Source of the DNA: Deltaproteobacteria bacterium
GTDB lineage: Bacteria; Myxococcota_A; UBA9042
Assembly: GCA_020632665.1 (NCBI GenBank)
Contig: JACKFC010000021.1
Location: 16,270 to 80,269 of the forward strand
Direction of reading: 5' to 3'
DNA length: 64,000 nucleotides
The notes below the pieces were generated by a model, which was given only the letters and a program-made list of their open reading frames with translations, was not told where the DNA came from and did not search any database. This document shows positions 51,664-58,831 of the stretch, in pieces. The position numbers were made by a program, and so were the translations under genes. Position 1 is the stretch's first letter. Every line of letters begins with the position of its first letter.

Positions 51664-52632
51664 CTAGCCTGCCGTGGCCAGCCCGGCGAGTCCCTCCGCC
51701 ACCGTGCGCTGGGGCGACCAGCCGAGTTCGTCGCGCGCCCGCTCGGTCCGCACCGTGATGCTCGCCGACATCATCGCCGCCTCGAAGGGCGAGAGCGGGG
51801 GCGGCGTCCGGCGTCCGAGCGCGCGCCAGAGCAGGTCGAGCGCCCCTGCGAGCGCCCGCGCCAGCCAGCCCGGCAGCGAGCGCTCCGGCAGCTGCAGACC
51901 GCGCGCTTCGGCCATCGCGCCGAGGAATTCGTGCATCGTCCGCTCGCCCTCGTCGGCGACGAAATACGCCTTGCCGCCGACGTCCGCCTGCAACGCCGCG
52001 ACGATCGCGCCGCATAGGTTGTCGACGTGACAGGTCGAGGTCCGCGCCCGCCCGCCGTCGAGCCAGACCCAGCTCCCGTCCGCAGCCATCCGCTCGATCG
52101 CCGCGCCCACCGAGGTGTCGCGCGGCCCCCAGACCAGCCGCGGCCGCAGCACGATGGTCCGCATCGCCTCCACGCCGTCCGCCTGCAGCACCAAGCGCTC
52201 GGCCGCCGCCTTGCTCGCGCTGTAGGGGTAGCGCTGCCGCTGCGGGTAGGGGGCGCTCTCGTCGATATCGATCAGCGAGTCACCGGCGAAGAGCGCGGCC
52301 TCGGTCCCGATGTGGACGAAGCGCCGCACGCCCGCGTGCTGCGCCGCCTCCAGCAGCTGCCGGGTGCCCTCGACGTTGATCTGTTCGAAGACGTCCCACG
52401 GTCCCCACGCCTCGACGTGCGCCGCCGCATGTACCACCGCGTCGCAGCCCGCCAGCGACTCCGCAGCGATCGCCCCGAGCTCGCCCGCGACCGGCTCGGC
52501 GCCGAAGCCGCGAACGATGGCCGCGCTGCGCTCCGACCGCGCCAAGGCCAGCACCTCGCTTCCCGCGGCCCGCAACGCCTCGATCACATGCCCACCGACA
52601 AAGCCCGAACCACCCGTGACGAAGACCCGCAT
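51664..52632 (-). CDS. NAD-dependent epimerase/3-beta-HSD-like reductase
   Basis: 322 residues. Extended SDR: FVTGGSGFVGGHVIEAL at the start, VHAAAHVEAWGP, and the catalytic YSASKAAAERLVL (YxxxK intact) with IGTEAALF for the serine/threonine. The C-terminal part has FLGAMAEARGLQLPERSL-like helices and the RTVAEGLAGL end, as in sterol-dehydrogenase or dihydroflavonol-type reductases. It is the first gene of the run to 49417 and starts 107 bases from the divergent LysR gene. Confidence 0.85.
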   Translation of the reverse strand: MRVFVTGGSGFVGGHVIEALRAAGSEVLALARSERSAAIVRGFGAEPVAGELGAIAAESLAGCDAVVHAAAHVEAWGPWDVFEQINVEGTRQLLEAAQHAGVRRFVHIGTEAALFAGDSLIDIDESAPYPQRQRYPYSASKAAAERLVLQADGVEAMRTIVLRPRLVWGPRDTSVGAAIERMAADGSWVWLDGGRARTSTCHVDNLCGAIVAALQADVGGKAYFVADEGERTMHEFLGAMAEARGLQLPERSLPGWLARALAGALDLLWRALGRRTPPPLSPFEAAMMSASITVRTERARDELGWSPQRTVAEGLAGLATAG

Positions 52633-52704
52633 CGCACCCTCCTGCGCCGCACCGTGCCCCGCTCTTCGCGGGCGTCGGCGGCGAGGCAGAAGCTAGACGG
52701 AGGC

Positions 52705-52736
52705 ATTGTATCAATACAATCGAATGATATGATTCG
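52705..52736. promoter_or_regulatory. Two inverted repeats in the LysR/epimerase divergent promoter
   Basis: ATTGTAT (52705-52711), CA, ATACAAT (52714-52720) is a perfect 7-bp inverted repeat. CGAAT (52721-52725), 6 bases, ATTCG (52732-52736) is a second, directly adjacent. AT-rich palindromes of this kind in a very GC-rich genome, between a LysR gene and its divergent neighbour, are typical LysR-type operator sites. They end 3 bases before the LysR ATG, so repression of its own gene is likely. Confidence 0.65.
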
Positions 52737-52739
52737 TCC

Positions 52740-53723
52740 ATGCACGAGATCAATCTGGCGTCGATCGACCTCAACCTGCTCGTGGCACTGGACGCCCTGC
52801 TGCGGGAGCGCAGCGTGACGCGCGCCGCGCGCCGGGTCGGGCTCGGACAGCCGGCGATGAGCCACGCGCTCGGCCGCCTCCGCGAGCTGCTCGGCGATCC
52901 GATCTTGGTTCGCAGCGGCCGCGCCATGGTCGCGACGCCGCGGGCCGAGGCGCTGCAGCAGCCGCTCACCGACGCCCTGCTCGCGGTCCGGCGCGTGCTG
53001 CGGACCGAGCCCGACTTCGACCCCGCGACCACCCGCCGCCGCTTCGTCCTCGCCTGCCCCGACCTGGTCGGCCCGGTCCTGCCGGCCCTGCTCGCGGCGG
53101 TGCGTGGCGCCGCACCCGGCGTCGACCTCGCGGTCGTTCGGCCCGAAGCGGGGATGGTCGCCGCCCTGGAGCGGCAAGGTGCAGACGTCGCGCTCGGGGC
53201 AGATCGCGAGCCGGCCGCCGGCGTCGACAGCGAGCGCCTCGGCGAGGCCGCGTGGGCGACGCTCTGTCGACCCGACCACCCCTTCGCGACCGACCGCAGC
53301 CTCGGCAGCTGGGCGGGTCACGGCCATATCCAGATCGCCACGGGAGGCGGCGGCGAGAGCTTGGTCGACCGATTGCTCCGCGTCCAAGGCCACGAGCGCG
53401 CCGTGGTCCTGACCCTACCGACGTTCTTGCTCGCGCCGCGGGCAGTCGCCGAGACGGACCTGCTCTACACCGGCCCCGAGCCCTTCCTGCGCCCTCTGGC
53501 CGAGGAGCTGGGCCTGCTCGTGCTGCCGCCGCCGCTCGCGTTGCCACCGGCGCCGGTGATGATGGCCTGGCCGTCGCGGCTGACCGCCGACAAGGGAGCG
53601 CGGTGGTTTCGCGATCGCGTCGCCGGCGTGGTCGCGGCGCGGCTGCTGCTTCAGCCTTCGAGCGACGCCGCGATGTCGCGGACGGCACGGCGCACCTCGA
53701 CCCGCAGCCGCTCGCGGCGATAG
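52740..53723 (+). CDS. LysR-type transcriptional regulator
   Basis: 327 residues. The N-terminal winged helix (about 8-67) reads LNLLVALDALLRERSVTRAARRVGLGQPAMSHALGRLRELLGD in family order, with ILVRSGRAMVATPRA after it. The ligand-binding domain of about 210 residues follows (FVLACPDLVGPVLPALLAAV). The subgroup resembles NodD/SyrM-like regulators. The end (TARRTSTRSRSRR) lies in the 73-base overlap with the convergent FAD-subunit gene. It probably controls the divergent epimerase/modBC operon; control of the molybdo-hydroxylase operon is also possible. Confidence 0.92.
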   Translation: MHEINLASIDLNLLVALDALLRERSVTRAARRVGLGQPAMSHALGRLRELLGDPILVRSGRAMVATPRAEALQQPLTDALLAVRRVLRTEPDFDPATTRRRFVLACPDLVGPVLPALLAAVRGAAPGVDLAVVRPEAGMVAALERQGADVALGADREPAAGVDSERLGEAAWATLCRPDHPFATDRSLGSWAGHGHIQIATGGGGESLVDRLLRVQGHERAVVLTLPTFLLAPRAVAETDLLYTGPEPFLRPLAEELGLLVLPPPLALPPAPVMMAWPSRLTADKGARWFRDRVAGVVAARLLLQPSSDAAMSRTARRTSTRSRSRR

Positions 53724-54655
53724 TCGGCGTCGTAGGGCACGTTCGGCAGCGGTCGGCTGCGGTCGAAGGCGAGGTCGCCGAGCTGCAGCGCCAGCGCTTC
53801 GTCGATGCTGGCGCCGGCGAAGCGGTCGAGCGGCAGCTGCCGGGGCCGTGGACCCAAGACGCCGACCACGATGCGCCCGCCCGTGAGCACCGGCGCCGCC
53901 GGGTCGAGGTCGAGGCGGACGGCGACGGCGACCAGCGGGAAGTCGATGCTCTTGCGGACGGCCCACTTTCGGTTGCGGACGTGAGTCGACGCGGCGGGCA
54001 CAGGCACGCGGACGCGGACCACGATCTCTCCGGGGCGCAGGTCGGTGTGGGCGAGGCCGTCGGTCGAGTAGAAGCGACCGAGCGGGACGCTGCGGGGACC
54101 GTCGGGGCCGAGCAGGTCCAGCTCCGCACCCAGCGCGATCAGCAGGGGCGCCGTATCGGTCGAGAGCGCCGCGACGCAGCCCTGTCCACCCGGAACGACG
54201 TGACATTCCTTTCCGTGAGACTTCAAACAACCGCCCAACGCGTCGCGGAAGAGCTGGCTCTGGTTGATGTAGCGGCAGCGCGTGTCGAGGCAGAGGTTGC
54301 CGCCGAGGGTCGCCATGTTGCGGACCTGCGGGCTGGCAACGCGGCCGGCGGCGTCGGCAAGGGACGGTACGAGGCTTCGCACGACCGGATCGGCCGCCAA
54401 CGTCGACAGGCGCGTCGCCGCGCCGAGGTGCAGGGTGCTCCCGCCGTCGTCGTCGACCGCTTCGATGCCGCGCAGCTCGGCCACATCCGCGAGCGCGATG
54501 AGCACTTGCGCGTCGACTTGCAGCAGCTTCAGGTTGGGCAGCAGGTCGGTGCCGCCGGCGAAGTAGGTGGCGTCGGTGCCGTATTCGGACTTCAGCGCGA
54601 TGGCCTCGGCGAGCGAGGTCGGGCGGTGCAGCGTGAGCGGGCGGAGGCGGAGCAT
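53651..54655 (-). CDS. hcrB: 4-hydroxybenzoyl-CoA reductase-like FAD subunit
   Basis: 334 residues. FAD-binding domain of the CO-dehydrogenase/xanthine-oxidase class: FAGGTDLLPNLK and ATLGGNLCLDTRC. After this comes an insertion with four cysteines at 127, 143, 151 and 160 (CRYINQ, GGC, KECHVV, GQGC). The spacings of 16, 8 and 9 equal those of the extra [4Fe-4S] cluster ligands that mark the beta subunit of 4-hydroxybenzoyl-CoA reductase and are absent from xanthine dehydrogenases. It follows the large subunit by 3 bases. The order small, large, FAD subunit is the hcrCAB order of Thauera-type clusters. Confidence 0.82.
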   Translation of the reverse strand: MLRLRPLTLHRPTSLAEAIALKSEYGTDATYFAGGTDLLPNLKLLQVDAQVLIALADVAELRGIEAVDDDGGSTLHLGAATRLSTLAADPVVRSLVPSLADAAGRVASPQVRNMATLGGNLCLDTRCRYINQSQLFRDALGGCLKSHGKECHVVPGGQGCVAALSTDTAPLLIALGAELDLLGPDGPRSVPLGRFYSTDGLAHTDLRPGEIVVRVRVPVPAASTHVRNRKWAVRKSIDFPLVAVAVRLDLDPAAPVLTGGRIVVGVLGPRPRQLPLDRFAGASIDEALALQLGDLAFDRSRPLPNVPYDADYRRERLRVEVRRAVRDIAASLEG

Positions 54656-54658
54656 GGT

Positions 54659-57019
54659 TCAGCGCGCCTCGGTGCGGGCGCGCAGCGCGGCGAGGACCTT
54701 CTCGGGGGTGATCGGCAGCGCGTCGATCCGCACCCCGACCGCGTCGAAGATCGCGTTGGCGATGGCAGGGATCGCGGGATGCAGCGGCCCTTCGCCCGCT
54801 TCTTTGGCTCCGTACGGACCGTTCGGATCGGGATGCTCGACGATGATCGCGGTGATGTCCGGCGTGTCGAGCGCGGTCGGGATGCGGTAGTCGAGCAACG
54901 AGCTGTTGGCGAGCAATCCGGCGACGCCGGGGCCAGGATCGCGCCGCTTGCCGTCAGCGCGCAGTCCGGACGGCATCGTGTGGTGGTGCTCCATCACCGC
55001 TTCGGCGGCGCCCATATAGACCGAGCCTTCGATCTGCGCCTTGACCAGGGTCGGCGAGAGCGCTCGGCCGCAGTCGTGGGCGGCCCAGATCTGCAGGACC
55101 TGGACCTCGCCGGTCTCTTCGTCGACTTCGACTTCGGCCACGTGGGCGGTGAACGAATAGGCCGGCGAGGCGCCGATGGTCGCGCCGCGGTAGTCGCCGT
55201 GCACGCCCTCCCGCGGCGTCTGGTAGCTGCCGGTGGCGCCGAGCGTGCCGAATTCGACCTCGGCCAAGACGAAGGCCTCCGCGATCGGCATCGCCGTCTC
55301 GGGCGCGCTCAGCCGCATCGCCTGGCCCTCGGCGAGGACGACGTCGCTCCGGTCACAATCCCACGCCGTCGCGACCGCGCTGCGAACCTTGAAGGCGAGG
55401 TCTTTGGCGGCGCGCTGGCAGGCGTGGCCGGCCATCAGCGTGATGCGGGAGCTGTAGGCGCCGAGGTCGACGGGCGTCAGGTCGGTGTCGGCGGCGAGGA
55501 CGCGGACGTCTTCGAGCGCGACGCCGAGCTCTTCTGCGGCGACGGCGGCCAGCATCGTCGAGCTGCCTTGGCCGATGTCGGAGGTGCCGGAAAAGACGCG
55601 GACGCGACCGCTGCGGTCGAGGCAGATCTGCACCCCCGACTGCGGCAGGTCGGTCGGATAGATGCAGTAGTTCGTCCCCGAAATATAGGTGCTGCCCGCG
55701 ACGCCGAGGCCACGACCGCGCGGGAGCTTGCCGCGGCGCTCGGTCCAACCCGAGGCGCGCTCGACCTCGGCGAGGCAGTCGAGGAAGCCGTAGGAGCCGA
55801 TCGCGAATTCGTTGATCGTCCGCTCGCCGACGGTGAGCGCGTTGCGCCGGCGCAGCTCGATCGGGTCGATGCCCAGGGCGACCGCGGCCTTGTCGAGCTG
55901 GACCTCGATGGCGAAGCGCGGCTGCACCGAGCCGTGGCCGCGCTTCGGGCCACACGCCGGCTTGTTGGTGTAGGCGCGCCGGCTGTCGAAGCGGTAGGCG
56001 CCGAAGCGGTAGGGCGAACAGAGGAGCTGACCGGAGTAGTAGGTCGTGACCAGGCCGAACGAGCTGTAGGCGCCGCCGTCGAGCACGGTGCGGGCGTCGA
56101 CGCCGCGGATGGTGCCGTCGCGGTCGAAGGCGGTGCGGTAGTGCATGTCGAAGGGGTGCCGGCCGCGGTGGGCGAGGAAGACCTCTTCCCGGGTGTAGAG
56201 GCATTTGACCGGTCGGCCGGTCCGCAACGAGAGCAGCGCGGCGCAGAATTCCAGGTCGAAGGGCTCCGACTTGCCGCCGAACGCGCCGCCGAGCGCCGGC
56301 TGGATCACCCGGATTCGATTGCGCGGCAGGCCGAGGACCTTCGCCAGCTCGCGGTGCAGATAGTGCGGCACCTGCGTCGCCGACCAGATGGTGAGGATCC
56401 CGCGCGCGTCGGCATGCGCCAGCGCGCAATGCGGCTCGATCGGCGTGTGCGTGGTGCCGTGGAAGCGATAGTCGGCCTCGACCACCAGCTCGGCGTCGGC
56501 GAAGGCCGCGTCGAGGTCGCCGAAGCTCAACTCGACCCGCTTGCTGATATTGTTCGTGACCAAACTGCCGTCTGGCTTGCGGCGTTCGTGGATCAGCGTC
56601 GCGTGGTCGGCGAGCGCGGCGTGCGGGTCGTCGAGGACCGGCAACTTCTCGTAGCGCACCTCGATGGCGGCGACGGCGGCGTTGGCGGTCTCTTCGTCGA
56701 CGGCAGCGACCGCGGCGACGGCATCGCCGACGTACCGCACCTTGTCGAAGCAGAGCGCGTGCTCGTCGGGTGTCCACGGGATGATCCCGTAGGGCGTCGG
56801 CAGGTCCGCGCCGGTGATCACGGCCTCGACGCCGGGGATGGCGAGGGCGGCGCTGGTGTCGATGCCGAGGATGCGACCGTGCGCGATCGGCGCGCGCAAG
56901 ATCTTGCAATGCAGCATCCGCGGCAGCGTCAGGTCGTCGGTGTAGCGCTCGACGCCGGTCATGCGGTCCATCGCGTCGATCTTGCGATGGTGTCGGCCGA
57001 GGACGCGGAATTCGCTCAC
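54659..57019 (-). CDS. hcrA: 4-hydroxybenzoyl-CoA reductase-like molybdopterin subunit
   Basis: 786 residues. Xanthine-oxidase-family large subunit with the MCD cofactor: YTDDLTLPRMLHCKILRAP at the start, VGDAVAAVAA, GGAFGGK (about 243-249), AACGPKRGHGSVQPRFAIE-like region, FSGTSDIGQGSSTML, and the catalytic glutamate in GAKEAGEGP near residue 740. The length agrees with HcrA. The enzyme would remove the phenolic hydroxyl of 4-hydroxybenzoyl-CoA using low-potential electrons, or hydroxylate an aromatic in the reverse sense; the exact substrate is not certain. It is overlapped by the small-subunit gene (ATGA). Confidence 0.82.
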   Translation of the reverse strand: MSEFRVLGRHHRKIDAMDRMTGVERYTDDLTLPRMLHCKILRAPIAHGRILGIDTSAALAIPGVEAVITGADLPTPYGIIPWTPDEHALCFDKVRYVGDAVAAVAAVDEETANAAVAAIEVRYEKLPVLDDPHAALADHATLIHERRKPDGSLVTNNISKRVELSFGDLDAAFADAELVVEADYRFHGTTHTPIEPHCALAHADARGILTIWSATQVPHYLHRELAKVLGLPRNRIRVIQPALGGAFGGKSEPFDLEFCAALLSLRTGRPVKCLYTREEVFLAHRGRHPFDMHYRTAFDRDGTIRGVDARTVLDGGAYSSFGLVTTYYSGQLLCSPYRFGAYRFDSRRAYTNKPACGPKRGHGSVQPRFAIEVQLDKAAVALGIDPIELRRRNALTVGERTINEFAIGSYGFLDCLAEVERASGWTERRGKLPRGRGLGVAGSTYISGTNYCIYPTDLPQSGVQICLDRSGRVRVFSGTSDIGQGSSTMLAAVAAEELGVALEDVRVLAADTDLTPVDLGAYSSRITLMAGHACQRAAKDLAFKVRSAVATAWDCDRSDVVLAEGQAMRLSAPETAMPIAEAFVLAEVEFGTLGATGSYQTPREGVHGDYRGATIGASPAYSFTAHVAEVEVDEETGEVQVLQIWAAHDCGRALSPTLVKAQIEGSVYMGAAEAVMEHHHTMPSGLRADGKRRDPGPGVAGLLANSSLLDYRIPTALDTPDITAIIVEHPDPNGPYGAKEAGEGPLHPAIPAIANAIFDAVGVRIDALPITPEKVLAALRARTEAR

Positions 57020-57585
57020 CGCTCCCCTCCCCCGCCGAGCTCACGTTGCGCCTGCTCCACGGCGTCGAGGATGCGGACGTAGCCGGTGCAGCGGCAGAGG
57101 TTGCCGCCGAGACCGGCGGCGATCTCCATCCGGCTCAGGGTCCGCCCCGCCGCTCGCGCTTGGTCGAGCATCGCCGCCGCGCTCATCAGCATCCCGGGCG
57201 TACAGAAGCCGCATTGCGCCGCGCCACAATCGTCGAAGGCACGCTGCAGCGGGTGGGGACGGCCGACGCCGAGGCCTTCGACCGTCTCGACCCTGCGACC
57301 CGCGGCCATCACCGCCAGGGTGAGGCAAGAGAGCACGGCCTCGCCGTCGACGCGCACCGTGCAAGCGCCGCAGTCGCCCTTGTCGCAGCCCTGCTTGGTG
57401 CCGATCAGGCCCAGGCGGTAGCGCAACGCTTCGAGCAGGGTCCAATGCGCCGGCGCGGCGACCTGGACCGACTCACCGTTGAGCGTGAACGCGACGACCC
57501 GCACGTCCCGGGCTTCGGAGCGCGCTTGCTGTCCTGCAGCGGCGCCCAGGCGGTGGCGGAGCACGTTCGGATCGTTGTCGGGCAT
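57016..57585 (-). CDS. hcrC: 4-hydroxybenzoyl-CoA reductase-like [2Fe-2S] subunit
   Basis: 189 residues from the ATG at 57585; upstream in-frame codons lack support. The plant-ferredoxin motif GCDKGDCGACTV (C67, C72, C75) with C87 binds the first [2Fe-2S], and QCGFCTPG (C125, C128) with GNLCRCTGY (C164, C166) the second. The length and both motifs fit the gamma subunit. An N-terminal extension of about 28 polar residues is unusual. It heads the operon to 53651, with its promoter in 57586-57670. Confidence 0.85.
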   Translation of the reverse strand: MPDNDPNVLRHRLGAAAGQQARSEARDVRVVAFTLNGESVQVAAPAHWTLLEALRYRLGLIGTKQGCDKGDCGACTVRVDGEAVLSCLTLAVMAAGRRVETVEGLGVGRPHPLQRAFDDCGAAQCGFCTPGMLMSAAAMLDQARAAGRTLSRMEIAAGLGGNLCRCTGYVRILDAVEQAQRELGGGGER

Positions 57586-57670
57586 CGTCGCTCGCTCTCG
57601 CGGCCCCACGCGGGCCCTCGCCGAAGCTAGTTTCCTGCCGCCTGGGGTCAAGCGCCGGCGGCGCGTCGCA

Positions 57671-58144
57671 TCAGATTCGGCCTCGCGCCAGCCAGCGGTC
57701 GAGCGCCCCGGCGAATCTCTGCGTTTCCTTGTTGCCGTAGGGCGGCGGACCGCCGGTCACCACTCCGCTGCCGCGCAACGAGTCGAGGAAATCGCGCATC
57801 CCGAGGTGCTCGCGGACGTTCTCCTCGGTGATCGGCTCGCCGCGGAAGCGCAGCACCGTCGCGCCCTTCTCCAGCGCCCGCGCGGCCAGCGGCAGGTCGT
57901 CGGTCACCACGAGGTCGCGCTCACCGCAGCGCTCGGCGATGGCGTCGTCGGCCTGATCGGGGCCACCGGGCACCTGCAGCATCGAGACGAGCTCGAGCCG
58001 CGGCAGCGCGTGGTGGCGGTTGGCGACGAGGACGGCGGGCGTGCGGGTGCGGGCGGCGGCCTTGAAGATGGTCTCTTTGCAGGCGCGGGGGGCGGCGTCG
58101 CCGTCGATCCAGATGGTTCGGGTGGTGGATTGGGGATCGGTCAT
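57671..58144 (-). CDS. UPF0178/DUF188 protein (YaiI/YqxD family)
   Basis: 157 residues. A PIN-like fold of unknown activity: WIDGDAAPRACKETIFKAA at the start (DGDAAP for the usual DADACP), VLVANRH, ERDLVVTDDLPLAARALEKGA, FRGEPITEENVREHLGMRDF, and GGPPPYGNKETQRFAGALDRW. All conserved blocks are there, but the family's first Cys is replaced. Its ATG at 58144 overlaps the stop of the SNF2 remnant upstream (ATGA), so it was once co-translated with a full helicase gene. Confidence 0.88.
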   Translation of the reverse strand: MTDPQSTTRTIWIDGDAAPRACKETIFKAAARTRTPAVLVANRHHALPRLELVSMLQVPGGPDQADDAIAERCGERDLVVTDDLPLAARALEKGATVLRFRGEPITEENVREHLGMRDFLDSLRGSGVVTGGPPPYGNKETQRFAGALDRWLARGRI

Positions 58145-58680
58145 GCGGCGGACTCCGTTGGGCGCGGTGGTGAGGGTAGCGCGGGATGGCTACGCCCGAC
58201 CAGTCGCGGCCGCGCACCGCTGTGGGCCCCCGCGGAGGGCGGCAATGCGACGCCGCGGAAGTGCGTGGCGCCGTCGTCCGGTGAGAGAAGCAGGAGCAGG
58301 TCTTCGATCGAGCTCGTCGATGTGCCGGGCGCGCCTTCGAGCATCGCCTCGGCCGGCGCGTGCTTGGTCGCCTGCAACGCCAGGACGCCGTCCTCGACCG
58401 TCGCCACCGATACCAGCTGGAAGATCGTCACTGGCTGGGATTGGCCGATGCGATAGACGCGGTCGTGGGCCTGCTGCTCGACCGCAGGGTTCCACCATGG
58501 ATCGAGCATGATCACCGCGCTCGCAGCCGTCAGGTTGAGTCCGGTTCCGCCAGCTTTGAGCGAGACCAGCATCACGTCCGCGTCGCCGGCTTGGAACGCG
58601 TCGGCGACGTGCGCCTCACGCGCTGGCTCGAACTGGCGGACGACTTGCAAGAAGACCAGGGCCTCACATCGACGGTCCCT
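58141..58680 (-). pseudogene. SNF2-family helicase remnant (C-terminal part only)
   Basis: About 170-180 residues, the end of an SNF2/SWI2 ATPase: RCEALVFLQVVRQFEP, AFQAGDADVMLVSLKAGG, TGLNLTAASAVIMLDPWW, NPAVEQQAHDRVYRIGQSQP and VTIFQLVSVATVEDGVLAL. These are motifs V and VI of helicase lobe 2. The entire first lobe with Walker A and DExH is absent, and the usual 25 residues between ALVF and the motif V region are also missing. The frame loses homology near 58680, where the opposite-strand region starts. It is most simply an interrupted gene; its promoter-proximal part may lie beyond the window. Confidence 0.78.
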
Positions 58681-58831
58681 TGACGTCGCATGGCCGACGG
58701 GTCGAAGCTTTCAGTCGCGCGATCAACAGATCGAGGGGCACGGTGCAGGCGCTCTGGGGGAACAACCCTTCTGCTTCTCGATATGTCCTCCGCGCTCGAT
58801 CGCGGGGCAACCGTGCCAACGAGGCGAATAC

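Noticed and set aside
53252..57082. 1276-codon open frame on the plus strand
   Set aside because: Antisense to the molybdo-hydroxylase subunits, whose cofactor motifs are all on the minus strand.
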